From Micromonospora sp. WMMD812 (GTDB lineage: Bacteria; Actinomycetota; Actinomycetes; Mycobacteriales; Micromonosporaceae), in NCBI RefSeq assembly GCF_027497215.1, contig NZ_CP114904.1, positions 2,254,001 to 2,318,000 on the forward strand: a stretch of 64,000 nt of DNA, given 5' to 3'. Numbering within the stretch: the stretch's first letter is position 1; the number at the start of each line of letters is the position of its first letter. A program made the position numbers and the translations under genes. A model generated the notes under the pieces. That model saw only the letters and a list, made by a program, of their open reading frames with translations, ran no database searches and was not told the DNA's origin. Below are positions 55,025-64,000 of this stretch, in pieces.

Positions 55025-55275
55025 CGCCATGTCCTCCGAAGGTCTCCGGCGACGGTCGGAACGGTGACCGTGGTCACATGGCCGTCGCGTGCAGGAAACC
55101 TACGGCCGGGTGCGCGGGTCGAGCCATGTCGATCAGCCACATATTCCTATGTGTCGAACCGTAGCCGGTCACCACCGGCCGGGCCGACCGCCCGGCACGG
55201 CGCCAATCGAGGATGGTCATTGCCCCGTGCGGACGGGGCGTGGCATGTGGTGATCCCACCTCGACCATGCGGTGG
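55025..55275 (-). promoter_or_regulatory. livG upstream region with two short palindromes
   Basis: No gene is seen. CACATA (55138-55143) and TATGTG (55148-55153) flank 4 nt. Near 55064, GTGACC and GGTCAC flank 2 nt. These could be operator sites for the importer operon. I see no assured -10/-35 pair. Confidence 0.35.
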
Positions 55276-56316
55276 TCAGGAGGTGAGCGCGTCCAGGGCC
55301 AGGTCGACGTCGTCCACGGTGGAGTAGAGGTGGAAGGAGGCGCGGACCCGGCCGGCGCGCACTGCGGCCCGCACACCGGCCCGTTCCAGGCGCTCCTGCG
55401 CCCCGGGCACCTCGACCGCCACGATCGCGCTGTCCCCCGGTGGCCGGCCGAGCCCGGTGAGCAGCCGGTTCGCCAGCGCCACGTCGTGCTCGCGGATCGC
55501 CGGCAGCCCGATCTCCAGGAGCAGGTCGAGCGCCGGCGCCAGCGCCACCCAGTTGAACCAGGCCGGGGAGATGTCGAAGCGGCGGGCATCGTCGGCCAGG
55601 CGCAGCGGCGGGCCGTAGTAGGAGGCGTGGGGGTCGGCGCCCGCGAACCAGCCCGCGGCGTCCGGCCGCAGCCGCTCGCGCAGCTCCGGAGCGAGGTACG
55701 CCAGCGCGACGCCGCGCGGCCCCATCAGCCACTTGTACGCGGCCACCGCGACCACGTCGGCTCGGGCCCCGTCGAACGGAAGCCAGCCGGCGGCCTGGGT
55801 GGCGTCCACCGCGACCAGCGCACCGTGCGCCCGGGCCGCGGACACGATCTCGTCGTACGCCGCGACCGTGCCGTCAGCGGACTGCACCAGACTGAACGCG
55901 ACCAGGTCGGTGTCGGCGTCGATCGCGTCGACCAGCCCGGCGAGCGGGACGGTGCGTACCTGGACCCCACGCTCGGCCTGGACCAGCCAGGGGAACAGGT
56001 TGGAGGTGAATTCCGCCTCGGGCACGACGACGGTCGCACCGGCCGGCAGCGCCGCGGCCACCGGCGCGAGCAGTTGGGAGACCGCGCTGCCCGTCGCGAC
56101 GTCCTCGAGGGGTACGCCGCCGACCAGCCGGGCGAAGGCGGCGCGGCACCGGCCGACGGATTCGCCCCACCCCTCCCAGGAGGTCGCCCCGACCCGCCAC
56201 TCCGCGAGGGCCTCCTGCAACGCGGTCCACGCGGGCTCGGGCGGCAACCCGTACGTGGCGGTGTTCAGCCAGCCGGGCTCCGGCTGCCACAGCTTCTGCG
56301 CCTCATCGAGTTCCAT
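55276..56316 (-). CDS. Class V aminotransferase-fold PLP enzyme
   Basis: 346 residues from ATG 56316. GWLNTATYGLPPEPAW at the start, TGSAVSQLLAPVAAALPAG, VAVDATQAAGWLPFDGARADVVAVAAYKWLMGPRG with the PLP Lys in AYKWLMGPRG and the ring-stacking Asp in VAVDATQ, and RASFHLYSTVDDVDLALDAL at the end. It belongs to the cysteine desulfurase/isopenicillin epimerase-like group, but no desulfurase Cys loop is seen, so the reaction is unknown. A TAGCGT box 7 nt before the ATG suggests leaderless transcription. Confidence 0.85.
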   Translation of the reverse strand: MELDEAQKLWQPEPGWLNTATYGLPPEPAWTALQEALAEWRVGATSWEGWGESVGRCRAAFARLVGGVPLEDVATGSAVSQLLAPVAAALPAGATVVVPEAEFTSNLFPWLVQAERGVQVRTVPLAGLVDAIDADTDLVAFSLVQSADGTVAAYDEIVSAARAHGALVAVDATQAAGWLPFDGARADVVAVAAYKWLMGPRGVALAYLAPELRERLRPDAAGWFAGADPHASYYGPPLRLADDARRFDISPAWFNWVALAPALDLLLEIGLPAIREHDVALANRLLTGLGRPPGDSAIVAVEVPGAQERLERAGVRAAVRAGRVRASFHLYSTVDDVDLALDALTS

Positions 56317-56397
56317 ACGCCCGACGCTAGCCACGGGACCGCCCGAGGTGGACGGCCAATCCGTGCCCGGCGGCCTGCCCCGCTCCGACACCCGGTT

Positions 56398-56452
56398 GAT
56401 CATGAGCTTTGCGGCGTCGACGGTGATCGACGTCGCCGCAAACCTCATGATC
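56398..56452. repeat. 19-bp inverted repeat after dnaE (terminator or REP-like element)
   Basis: GATCATGAGCTTTGCGGCG (56398-56416) pairs with 56434-56452 at 18 of 19 positions, with 17 nt between. It lies 40 nt after the dnaE stop and 82 nt before the PLP enzyme gene. CCGTCGATCATGAGG on the minus strand at 56443-56457 recurs at 20323-20337. Confidence 0.65.
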
Positions 56453-56491
56453 GACGGGGCGAGGCCGGCCGGGGGGACCCGGCGGGGGTGG

Positions 56492-59400
56492 TCAGCTGAC
56501 GTTGGCCGGGCCGAGGACGCTCTTCAGGTCGGCCATCAGGGCGGTGGTGGCCGCCACCCGGAACGGGCCGAGCCGCAGGGTGGTGGTCTTGCTGCCGTTG
56601 AGCAGCTTGACATGCACCTCGGCGTCGCCGGGGTGCAGCACCAGGGTCTCCTTCAGCCGTTCGACCAGCGGCGGCGTGCACCGGGTCACCGGGATGGTGA
56701 GGGTGACCGGCTTGTTCGCCGCGCTGGTGCTGACGTCCGGCATCGACATGTCCATCGCCATGATCCGGGGTGTGTCGTCGCGGCGGTCCACGCGTCCCTT
56801 GACCACCACGATCGCGTCCTCGGCGATGTACTGCCCGATCACCTCGTAGGTGTTGGGGAAGAAGAGCGTCTCCACCCCGCCGGCGAGGTCCTCCAGGGTG
56901 GCCGAGGCCCAGGCCCGGCCCTGCTTGGTGACCCGGCGCTGCACGCCGGAGAGGATGCCGGCCAGGGTGACCACGGCGCCGTCGGGCACCGCGCCCTCCT
57001 CGGCGAGCGCGGCGATGGTGGTGTCGGCGGCGGCGTTGAGGATGTGCTCCAGCCCGAACAGCGGGTGGTCGGAGACGTACAGGCCGAGCATCTCCCGCTC
57101 GAAGGCCAGCTTGTCCCGCTTGTCCCACTCCCCCTCGCCGATGACCGGCATGACGGTGCTGCTGGCGGAGGTCTCGGCGTCGCCGAAGCCCGCGCCGAAC
57201 AGGTCGTACTGGCCGGTGGCCTCCTTGCGCTTGACGTCGGCGTACGCGTCGATGGCGTCGGCGTGCACCTGGAGCAGGCCCTTGCGGGTGTGCTTGAGCG
57301 AGTCGAACGCGCCGGCCTTGATCAGCGATTCGATGGTCTTCTTGTTGCAGACCACCGCGTCCACCTTGGACAGGAAGTCGTAGAAGTCGGTGTACTCGCT
57401 CTTCTCGTCCCGGCAGCGCATGATCGCGGCGACCACGTTAGCCCCGACGTTGCGGATGGCGGCGAGGCCGAAGCGGATGTCCCGGCCGACCGGGGTGAAC
57501 GGCCCGGCGGAGGTGTTCACGTCCGGCGGCAGCACCTGGATGCCCATCCGGCGGCACTCCGACAGGTAGAGCGCCATCTTGTCCTTGTCGTCGCCGACCG
57601 AGGTGAGCAGCGCCGCCATGTACTCGGCCGGGTAGTGCGCCTTCAGGTACGCCGTCCAGTAGGACACCAGCCCGTACGCCGCGGAGTGCGCCTTGTTGAA
57701 GGCGTAGCCGGCGAACGGGACCAGCACGTCCCAGACCTTCTGGATCGCCTCGTCGGAGTAGCCGCGTTCGCGGCAGCCGTCCCGGAAGGGGATGAACTCC
57801 TTGTCGAGGATCTCCTTCTTCTTCTTGCCCATCGCCCGGCGGAGCAGGTCGGCCTGGCCCAGGGTGTAGCCGGCGAGGATCTGCGCGGCGCGCTGCACCT
57901 GCTCCTGGTAGACGATCAGGCCGTAGGTGGGGGCGAGGATCTCGCGCAGCGGCTCCTCCAACTCCGGGTGGATCGGGGTGATCTCCTGGAGGTTGTTCTT
58001 GCGCAGCGCGTAGTTGGTGTGCGAGTCGACGCCCATCGGGCCGGGCCGGTAGAGCGCGAGGACGGCGGAGATGTCCTCGAAGTTGTCCGGCTTCATCAGC
58101 CGCAGCAGCGAGCGCATCGGCCCGCCGTCGAGCTGGAAGACGCCCAGGGTGTCGCCGCGGGCCAGCAGCTCGTAGGCGCCCTGGTCGTCCAGCGGCAGGG
58201 CCAGCAGGTCGAGTTCCTTGCCGTGGTTGAGCTGGATGTTCTTGACCGCGTCGTCGATGATCGTCAGGTTGCGCAGGCCGAGGAAGTCCATCTTCAACAG
58301 CCCGAGCGACTCGCACGTCGGGTAGTCGAACTGAGTGATGATGACCCCGTCGGAGTCCCGGCGCATCAGCGGGACGTGCTCGATGATGGGCTCGGCGGAC
58401 ATGATGACGCCGGCGGCGTGCACGCCGGTCTGCCGGATCAGCCCCTCGATGCCCTTGGCGGTGTCGATGACCTTCTTGACGTCCGGGTCGGACTCGTAGA
58501 GGCCCCGGATCTCGCCGGCCTCGGCGTACCGGGGGTGCTTCGGGTCGAAGATGCCGGTCAGCGGGATGTCCTTGCCCATCACCGCCGGGGGCATCGCCTT
58601 GGTGATCCGGTCGCCCACCGCGTACGGGTAGCCGAGCACCCGGGCCGAGTCCTTGATCGCGGCCTTGGCCTTGATGGTGCCGAAGGTGGCGATCTGCGCG
58701 ACCTTGTCCTCGCCCCACTTGTCGGTCACGTACTTGATGACCTCGCCGCGCCGACGCTCGTCGAAGTCGATGTCGACGTCCGGCATCGAGACGCGCTCGG
58801 GGTTGAGGAACCGCTCGAAGATCAGCCCGTGCGGGATCGGGTCCAGGTCGGTGATGCCCATTGCGTACGCCACCAGGGAGCCGGCCGCCGAGCCACGGCC
58901 CGGGCCCACCGCGATGCCCTGGTTCTTGGCCCACTGGATGAAGTCGGCGACCACGAGGAAGTACGACGGGAAGCCCATCTGGATGATGACGCCCAGCTCG
59001 TACTCGGCCTGCACGACGTGGCCCTCCGGGACGCCGTTCGGGAACCGGCGGGCCAGCCCCTTGAACGTCTCCTTACGGAACCAGGACTCCTCGGACTCCC
59101 CCTCGGGGACTGGGAAGCGCGGCATCAGGTTGTGGAACTCGAACATCCCCGTCGGGTCGACCTTCTCGGCCACCAGCAGGGTGTTGCGGCAGCCCTCCAG
59201 CCAGGCGTCGGAGTTGTCGACCGCACGCATCTCGTCGGCGGACTTGATGTAGTAGCCGCTGCCGTCGAAGCGGAATCGGTTCGGGTCGGCGACGTTCGCG
59301 GCGGTCTGCACGCAGAGCAGCACGTCGTGCGCCTCGGCCTGGGCCTCGTGGGTGTAGTGCGAGTCGTTGGTGACCACCGGCGGGATGCCCAGCTTGCGGC

Positions 59401-60025
59401 CGATCTCCAGCAACTCGGTGCGGACCCGGTGCTCGATCGAGATGCCGTGGTCCATGATCTCCAGGAAGTAGTTCTCCTTGCCGAAGATCTCCTGGTAACG
59501 GGCCGCGGCCTTCAGCGCCTCGTCGTACTGGCCGAGCCGCAGCCGGGTCTGCACCTCGCCGGAGGGGCAGCCGGTGGTGGCCATCAGCCCCGAGGCGTGC
59601 TCGGCGAGGATGTCCGCGTCCATCCGCGGCCACTTGACGAAGTAGCCCTCGGTGTACGACCGGCTGGTCAGGCTGAACAGGTTGTGCAGGCCGACCTTGT
59701 TGGCCGCCCAGATCGTCATGTGGGTGTAGCCGCCGCTGCCGGAGACGTCGTCGCTCTTCTGCTCCGGCCGGCCCCACCGCACCCGCTGCTTGTGGAACCG
59801 CGACTCCGGCGCCACGTACGCCTCGATGCCGAGGATCGGCTTCACGCCGGCCGCCGTCGCCTGCTTGTAGAAGTCGTTCGCGCCGTGCATGTTGCCGTGG
59901 TCGGTCATCGCCACCGCCGGCATCTCCTGCCGGCTGACCTCGGCGAACAGATCCTTGAGCCGGGCCGCTCCGTCGAGCATCGAGTACTCGGTGTGTACGT
60001 GCAGATGCGCGAACGAATCGCCCAT
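56492..60025 (-). CDS. dnaE: DNA polymerase III alpha subunit
   Basis: 1177 residues from ATG 60025, with a G-run ribosome site. The replicative polymerase. PHP domain at 1-270 ([26 protein letters not shown]) keeps the metal-ligand pattern of the DnaE1 proofreading PHP. The polymerase active site has [17 protein letters not shown] (two Asp) and [13 protein letters not shown] (third Asp). [24 protein letters not shown] is the fingers helix (here FNKAHSA). HhH near 840, then an OB-fold ([19 protein letters not shown]) and a C-terminal domain. No mutagenesis partners (imuA/imuB) are nearby, in line with DnaE1. Confidence 0.97.
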   Translation of the reverse strand: MGDSFAHLHVHTEYSMLDGAARLKDLFAEVSRQEMPAVAMTDHGNMHGANDFYKQATAAGVKPILGIEAYVAPESRFHKQRVRWGRPEQKSDDVSGSGGYTHMTIWAANKVGLHNLFSLTSRSYTEGYFVKWPRMDADILAEHASGLMATTGCPSGEVQTRLRLGQYDEALKAAARYQEIFGKENYFLEIMDHGISIEHRVRTELLEIGRKLGIPPVVTNDSHYTHEAQAEAHDVLLCVQTAANVADPNRFRFDGSGYYIKSADEMRAVDNSDAWLEGCRNTLLVAEKVDPTGMFEFHNLMPRFPVPEGESEESWFRKETFKGLARRFPNGVPEGHVVQAEYELGVIIQMGFPSYFLVVADFIQWAKNQGIAVGPGRGSAAGSLVAYAMGITDLDPIPHGLIFERFLNPERVSMPDVDIDFDERRRGEVIKYVTDKWGEDKVAQIATFGTIKAKAAIKDSARVLGYPYAVGDRITKAMPPAVMGKDIPLTGIFDPKHPRYAEAGEIRGLYESDPDVKKVIDTAKGIEGLIRQTGVHAAGVIMSAEPIIEHVPLMRRDSDGVIITQFDYPTCESLGLLKMDFLGLRNLTIIDDAVKNIQLNHGKELDLLALPLDDQGAYELLARGDTLGVFQLDGGPMRSLLRLMKPDNFEDISAVLALYRPGPMGVDSHTNYALRKNNLQEITPIHPELEEPLREILAPTYGLIVYQEQVQRAAQILAGYTLGQADLLRRAMGKKKKEILDKEFIPFRDGCRERGYSDEAIQKVWDVLVPFAGYAFNKAHSAAYGLVSYWTAYLKAHYPAEYMAALLTSVGDDKDKMALYLSECRRMGIQVLPPDVNTSAGPFTPVGRDIRFGLAAIRNVGANVVAAIMRCRDEKSEYTDFYDFLSKVDAVVCNKKTIESLIKAGAFDSLKHTRKGLLQVHADAIDAYADVKRKEATGQYDLFGAGFGDAETSASSTVMPVIGEGEWDKRDKLAFEREMLGLYVSDHPLFGLEHILNAAADTTIAALAEEGAVPDGAVVTLAGILSGVQRRVTKQGRAWASATLEDLAGGVETLFFPNTYEVIGQYIAEDAIVVVKGRVDRRDDTPRIMAMDMSMPDVSTSAANKPVTLTIPVTRCTPPLVERLKETLVLHPGDAEVHVKLLNGSKTTTLRLGPFRVAATTALMADLKSVLGPANVS

Positions 60026-60193
60026 GCGTGCGCCCCCCAGCTATGGATCTTGCGCGGTCGGAGCCGACCGGAAACCACCCTACCGAGGTCAACTCCGCGG
60101 CTCCACCGTCCGCGCCGAGGGTGGTGGTCTCCGTCTCGTCCTCGCCGCCCGGGCCTCCGGCACATCATCGTCGGCCACACGACGATATGGCGC

Positions 60194-60233
60194 TAGACAA
60201 TAGTGTGTGCCACACAGTATCGTGTGATGCATG
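60194..60233 (+). promoter_or_regulatory. PadR promoter and operator
   Basis: TAGACA (60194-60199) and TATCGT (60218-60223) are 18 bp apart, and 7 nt lead to ATG 60231. The spacer is an inverted repeat, ATAGTGTGT (60200-60208) and ACACAGTAT (60212-60220), 8 of 9 positions, so a PadR dimer would sit exactly between -35 and -10. Confidence 0.7.
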
Positions 60234-60569
60234 GTCAGCGACGAGATCCTCCGGACCCACCTCCAGGAGCTACGCCGGGGCACGGTCGTGGTGGCGAGCC
60301 TGGTCGCCCTGCGCCGCCCCGACTACGGCTACGCGCTGCTGCAACGGCTCACCGGCCACGGCTTCCCGGTGGACGCCAACACGCTCTACCCGCTGCTGCG
60401 CCGCCTCGAAGAGCAGGGGCTGCTGACCAGCGAGTGGAACACCGAGGAGAGCCGCCCCCGAAAGTTCTACCGGACCAGCGACGAGGGTGAATCGGTCCTG
60501 CACCGGCTCCTCGACGACCTGGCCGCCGTACAGACCTCCCTCACCGGCCTGATCGAAGGAGCGCACTGA
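60231..60569 (+). CDS. PadR-family transcriptional regulator
   Basis: 112 residues from ATG 60231. Winged helix: LRRGTVVVASLVALRRPDYGYALLQRLTGHGFPVDANTLYPLLRRLEEQGLLTSEWNTEESRPRKFYRTSDEG, a classic PadR pattern, then a dimerisation helix. Its TGA shares the A of the next ATG (TGATG). It should repress its own operon from the site at 60200-60220. Confidence 0.92.
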   Translation: MVSDEILRTHLQELRRGTVVVASLVALRRPDYGYALLQRLTGHGFPVDANTLYPLLRRLEEQGLLTSEWNTEESRPRKFYRTSDEGESVLHRLLDDLAAVQTSLTGLIEGAH

Positions 60570-61516
60570 TGACCTCCCTGACCGACCGCTACCTCGCCGC
60601 GACCCTGCGTTCGGTCCCGGCCGCCCGCCGCGAGGAGATCGCGACCGAGCTGCGCGGCTCGATCGAGGACATGATCGACGGGCGTCGCGCCGAGGGGCGG
60701 GACACCGAGACCGCCGAGCGCGAGGTGCTCACCGAGTTGGGCAACCCCGCGCAGCTCGCCGCCCGCTACGCCGACCGGCGCCTCCAGCTCATCGGCCCGA
60801 CCTACTACCTGGCCTGGGAGCGGCTCATGAAGCTGCTGCTCAGCTTCATCCCGGCGCTGGTCGGCGTGATCGTCGGCCTGGTGGAGGCGACCGACGGAAA
60901 CGCGGGTGACGCGATCGGCACGGGAATCGGCGCCGCGCTCCAGACCACGGTCCAGATCGGCTTCTGGGTCACCCTGGTCTTCGCGGTGCTGGAGCGCACC
61001 AACGCCTCGCTCGACCTGCCGGAATGGACCGTCGACCAGCTCCCCGAGGACCACACCGGCCGGCAGATCACGCTGGTCGACGTGGCCGCCTCGGTCGGCT
61101 GGCTGGTGCTGGTCATCGCGTACCTGCCGATCCAGCACTTCCACTCCTTCGTCCCCGACCGCGACGGCGACAACCTGCCGATCCTCGATCCGGCGCTGTG
61201 GAGCTTCTGGCTGCCGTTCCTGATCGCCGTGCTGGTCGCCACCGTCGGCCTGGAGCTCGCCAAGTACCGGGCCGGCCGCTGGACCTGGCCGCTGGTCGGG
61301 GTCAACGCCGCGCTCGACCTGGCGTTCGCGGTGCCGGTGATCTGGCTGGTCTCGACCGACCGGCTGCTCAACCCCGACCTCGTGAACCGGTGGGAGTGGC
61401 TCGCCCGCGAGGAGAACCTGAACAACGTCGCCACGTTCGTCATCGTCGGCACGGTCCTGGTCGTCCTCTGGGACATCGCCGACAGCGCGGTCAAGGCGTA
61501 CCGCAACCGGCACTGA
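60569..61516 (+). CDS. HAAS-domain (permease-prefix) membrane protein coupled to PadR
   Basis: 315 residues from ATG 60569. The N-terminal 70 residues (LTDRYLAATLRSVPAARREEIATELRGSIEDMIDGR and AEREVLTELGNPAQLAARYADR) form the HAAS domain, found next to PadR regulators and thought to sense or transmit a membrane signal. Six hydrophobic helices follow (LMKLLLSFIPALVGVIVGLV and others). No transport motif is seen. A terminator ends the two-gene operon. Confidence 0.85.
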   Translation: MTSLTDRYLAATLRSVPAARREEIATELRGSIEDMIDGRRAEGRDTETAEREVLTELGNPAQLAARYADRRLQLIGPTYYLAWERLMKLLLSFIPALVGVIVGLVEATDGNAGDAIGTGIGAALQTTVQIGFWVTLVFAVLERTNASLDLPEWTVDQLPEDHTGRQITLVDVAASVGWLVLVIAYLPIQHFHSFVPDRDGDNLPILDPALWSFWLPFLIAVLVATVGLELAKYRAGRWTWPLVGVNAALDLAFAVPVIWLVSTDRLLNPDLVNRWEWLAREENLNNVATFVIVGTVLVVLWDIADSAVKAYRNRH

Positions 61517-61528
61517 CGCCCCGCACGA

Positions 61529-61562
61529 CGCGGCCCGGCACTCACGGGGGTGCCGGGCCGCG
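61529..61562 (+). terminator. Terminator after the PadR/HAAS operon
   Basis: CGCGGCCCGGCAC (61529-61541) pairs perfectly with GTGCCGGGCCGCG (61550-61562), 8-nt loop. Confidence 0.8.
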
Positions 61563-61685
61563 GCACGTCCGGCCCCGCTCGTCGTCGGCCGGGGCACCAG
61601 TGTCGCGGCGTCGGGGTCGCCGCGCGTCGACGACGGCGAAAGGGCCCACCCGGGCGGTGCCCGACGGGATGAGATCCTTGACCAG

Positions 61686-62966
61686 GTGACCACCCCCACA
61701 GGCGATGACTGGCGCCGGCCCGGGCCCACCCCCGAGCAGCGACGCCTGGACCTCTACGGCGGGCTGGCCGTGACCGTGCTGGCCCTGTTCAGCCTCACCC
61801 TGACCCGCAGCACCGGCGCGTTCCTGCTCGGGCCGCCGCCCTCCTGGCCCGAACAGATCGTCTGGACCGTCGCGGTGACGCTCCCGCTGATCTGGCGACG
61901 ACGGTTCCCGGCCACCACGACGCTGGTCATCTCGGCCACCTTCATCGCCGCGCAGGCACGCTCCGCGCCGGAGACGCAGCTCTCCTCGTGGGCGCTGTTC
62001 GCCGCGCTCTACTCCCTCGGCGCGTGGGGGCCGGACCGGCGGCTGTCCCGCCGGCTGCGGATCGGCGTCATCGTCACCATGTTCGCCTGGCTCGGCGTCT
62101 ACTACGCGGTCACCGTCGGCAGCATCCCGGCCGACGCGTTCGCCCACGCCGTCGGGCCGGTGCCCCCGGTGCTCGCCGCCATGGTGAGCGGGGTGCTGGT
62201 CAACGGGCTGTACTTCGGGTTCGCGTACTTCTTCGGCGAGACCGCGTGGCTGGCCGCGCACCGGCAGCACGAGCTGGCGGCACAGGCGGAGGAGCTGCGC
62301 CGCTCGCAGGCCGAGGCGCGCGGGCGGGCGGTGATCGGCGAGCGGGTACGCATCGCCCGCGAGCTGCACGACGTGGTCGCCCACCACGTGTCGGTGATGG
62401 GGGTGCAGGCGTCGGCGTGCCGGCGGGTCCTCGACCGCGACCTCGGCAAGGCACGCACGGCGTTGACCGCGATCGAGCAGACCGCCCGCACCGCCGTGGA
62501 CGAGCTGCGCCGGATGCTCGGTGTGCTGCGCGCCGGCGAGAGCGACCCGGCCCGCGCCGAGCCGCCCGCCGGGGTCGACCAGATCGCCGCGGTGGTCGAC
62601 CGCGCCCGCGACGCCGGTCTGCGGGCCACCCTCGGTGTGTACGGGGACCCGGCGCCGCTGCCGGAGTCGGTCTCCCAGGCGGTGTACCGGGTCGTCCAGG
62701 AGGCGGTGACCAACGTGCTCCGGCACGCGACCGGCGCGGGCGTGCTCGACGTCCGGATCCGGTACCTCGCCCGGGAGGTGGAGGTCGACGTGACCGACGA
62801 CGGACGACCCACCCGCCCGCCCAACCCCGACGGGCTCGGCCTGGTCGGCATGCGCGAGCGGGTCGGCACGCACGACGGCACGCTGGAGGTGGGTCCGCGC
62901 GCGGGCGGCGGTTGGCGGGTCCGCGCCCGGTTCCCGGTGCCGGTCGCCGTGCCGGAGCCGGCGTGA
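61686..62966 (+). CDS. Sensor histidine kinase (HisKA_3, NarL-class)
   Basis: 426 residues from GTG 61686. Several membrane helices fill residues 25-180. The dimerisation/phospho-acceptor region is RVRIARELHDVVAHHVSVMGVQA with His in LHD; the ATPase domain has VYRVVQEAVTNVLRHATGAG (N box) and VTDDGRP then GLGLVGMRERV (G boxes). No periplasmic sensor domain is seen, so the signal probably comes through the membrane part. A GATCCT sequence 7 nt before the GTG may be a -10. Stop and next start overlap (GTGA). Confidence 0.92.
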   Translation: MTTPTGDDWRRPGPTPEQRRLDLYGGLAVTVLALFSLTLTRSTGAFLLGPPPSWPEQIVWTVAVTLPLIWRRRFPATTTLVISATFIAAQARSAPETQLSSWALFAALYSLGAWGPDRRLSRRLRIGVIVTMFAWLGVYYAVTVGSIPADAFAHAVGPVPPVLAAMVSGVLVNGLYFGFAYFFGETAWLAAHRQHELAAQAEELRRSQAEARGRAVIGERVRIARELHDVVAHHVSVMGVQASACRRVLDRDLGKARTALTAIEQTARTAVDELRRMLGVLRAGESDPARAEPPAGVDQIAAVVDRARDAGLRATLGVYGDPAPLPESVSQAVYRVVQEAVTNVLRHATGAGVLDVRIRYLAREVEVDVTDDGRPTRPPNPDGLGLVGMRERVGTHDGTLEVGPRAGGGWRVRARFPVPVAVPEPA

Positions 62967-63673
62967 CCGCCGCGGCCGGGCCGGGGACCGACCGGCCCAT
63001 CCGGGTGCTGCTCGCCGACGACCAGCACCTGGTGCGTACCGGGTTTCGGGTCATCCTCGAGGTGGAGGACGACATCGAGGTGGTCGGCGAGGCCGCCGAC
63101 GGCGAGCGGGCGGTCAGCATGGCCCGGGCTCTCCGCCCGGACGTGGTGCTGATGGACGTGGAGATGCCCGGCGTCGACGGCCTCGAGGCGACCCGGCGGA
63201 TCGGCGTCTCGGCCTCCGCCGACGGGCCGGCCGTGCTGATCCTCACCACCTTCGACCGGGACGACTACCTGTTCGCCGCGCTGCGGGTCGGGGCGAGCGG
63301 CTTCCTGCTCAAGAACGGCACCCCGGAGGAGCTGGTCGAGGCGATCCGGGTGCTGGCCCGGGGCGACGGCCTGCTCGCCCCGGAGCTCACCCGTCGGGTG
63401 ATCGCCACCTTCGCCCGGCCCGGCGCGCCGAGCGACGTGGGCGGCGCGGAGACCGGGGACGCGGCGCTGCGCGACCTCACGCCACGCGAGCGTGAGGTGC
63501 TGGTCCTGGTCGCCCGGGGCGCGAGCAACGCGGAGATCGCCGCCGACCTGCACCTCGGCGAGGCGACGGTGAAGACACACGTGAGCCGGGTGCTGGCGAA
63601 GCTGGGGCTGCGCGACCGGGTCCAGGCGGTGGTCTTCGCGTACGAGCACGGGGTGGTCCGGGCCGGCGGTTGA
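62963..63673 (+). CDS. NarL/LuxR-type response regulator
   Basis: 236 residues from GTG 62963. Receiver domain IRVLLADDQHLVRTGFRVIL, phospho-Asp in VVLMDVEMPGVDG, Thr in ILTTFDRDDYLF and Lys in GFLLKNGTPEEL. C-terminal LuxR HTH: LTPREREVLVLVARGASNAEIAADLHLGEATVKTHVSRVLAKLGLRDRVQAV. It acts with the kinase before it, and in this common layout it usually controls the ABC transporter that follows. Confidence 0.95.
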   Translation: MTAAAGPGTDRPIRVLLADDQHLVRTGFRVILEVEDDIEVVGEAADGERAVSMARALRPDVVLMDVEMPGVDGLEATRRIGVSASADGPAVLILTTFDRDDYLFAALRVGASGFLLKNGTPEELVEAIRVLARGDGLLAPELTRRVIATFARPGAPSDVGGAETGDAALRDLTPREREVLVLVARGASNAEIAADLHLGEATVKTHVSRVLAKLGLRDRVQAVVFAYEHGVVRAGG

Positions 63674-63741
63674 GGGGGTCCGTCGCGAGGCGGACCCCGG
63701 TTCTCCACCGGCGGGCGGACGGCGGCGGATGCGCGTCGATC

Positions 63742-63756
63742 TAGCGTGGTCGCGTG
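63742..63756 (+). promoter_or_regulatory. Leaderless -10 box for the ABC ATPase gene
   Basis: TAGCGT at 63742-63747 ends 6 nt before GTG 63754, with no Shine-Dalgarno. Confidence 0.5.
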
Positions 63757-64000
63757 ACCAGTGTGCTCCACCTGGACGGCGTCGACCGTAGCTTCGGCGA
63801 CCGCCAGGTGCTCAGAAACGTGTCCTTCGACGTGGTCGCCGGGCGGATGACCGGCTTCGTCGGCGGCAACGGCGCCGGCAAGACCACCACCATGCGGATC
63901 ATCCTCGGCGTGCTCGCCGCCGACGCCGGCGAGGTGAGCTGGCAGGGGGCGCCGGTGACCCGGGAGGCTCGCCGGCGCTTCGGGTACATGCCGGAGGAAC
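63754..64000 (+). CDS. ABC transporter ATP-binding protein (N-terminal part, cut by window edge)
   Basis: 82 residues are visible from GTG 63754. LHLDGVDRSFGDRQVLRNVSFDV is the usual start, GGNGAGKTTTMRIILGVL is Walker A of the DrrA/CcmA-like group, and RRFGYMPEE is the Q-loop area (Q replaced by MPEE, as in many of these). It is probably the efflux or lipid/antibiotic exporter ATPase controlled by the two-component system before it. Confidence 0.88.
   Translation, partial: MTSVLHLDGVDRSFGDRQVLRNVSFDVVAGRMTGFVGGNGAGKTTTMRIILGVLAADAGEVSWQGAPVTREARRRFGYMPEE

Noticed and set aside
55733..60196. Plus-strand open frame of 1487 codons
   Set aside because: It is the antisense shadow of dnaE. The translation is Val/Asp/Arg/His-rich without family motifs, while the minus strand gives a full polymerase.

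Overview
The window is chromosomal DNA of a very high-GC actinomycete. Codon choice, the frequent GTG starts, the strong core-gene synteny and the families present fit Micromonosporaceae best, with Micromonospora as the likeliest genus. The genus is an inference from gene content and style, not a database match. I see no rRNA, tRNA, CRISPR array, insertion sequence or prophage.

Layout. 1-5.2 kb is the edge of an exopolysaccharide/cell-surface locus, all on the minus strand: a Wzz-type chain-length protein (cut by the window edge), a hexapeptide acyltransferase overlapping it, a secreted beta-propeller protein and a secreted GH26 glycosidase. 5.3-16.3 kb is a minus-strand housekeeping block: rarA, a giant Pro/Gly-rich membrane protein, a DUF948-type protein, a small membrane protein, alaS, ruvX, mltG and aroE, many of them overlapping at start and stop codons. 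16.3-28.4 kb is accessory: GNAT, ArsR plus MFS exporter, an RmlD-like reductase, aspS, a secreted S1 protease divergent from a secreted SGNH esterase, HxlR/thioesterase, and a MarR/monooxygenase/quinone-reductase module. 28.4-42.1 kb is the conserved actinobacterial block hisS, MBL hydrolase, two membrane-anchored cyclophilins, rel, apt, secF, secD, yajC, ruvB, ruvA, ruvC. 42.3-47.5 kb has a 3-hydroxybutyrate dehydrogenase with its PucR-like regulator, then a TetR/DHA2-MFS drug-efflux pair. 47.5-49.65 kb is a repeat-rich gene desert. 49.65-55 kb has a secreted lysozyme-fold protein and a complete branched-chain amino-acid type ABC importer (livG, livF, livK, livH, livM). 55.3-64 kb has a PLP enzyme, dnaE, a PadR/HAAS membrane pair, a two-component system and the start of an ABC ATPase.

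How the parts work together. SecD/SecF/YajC drive export, RuvABC and RarA act on stalled or recombining DNA, Rel and Apt sit in purine/(p)ppGpp metabolism, and MltG acts on nascent peptidoglycan. Most regulators here (ArsR, MarR, HxlR, TetR, PadR, PucR) lie directly beside the gene they probably control, and in five cases an inverted repeat lies on the promoter. Many transcripts look leaderless: a TAnnnT -10 box 6-8 nt before the start codon.

The points I find most unusual are the MarR-module promoter, where one symmetric -10 element appears to serve both directions; a cyclophilin pair in which one copy has lost its catalytic Arg and Gln; the minisatellite-bearing protein coupled to rarA; a set of near-perfect 18-19-bp intergenic hairpins; and the 2.1-kb repeat desert. 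I did not find a multigene system that I would call clearly new.
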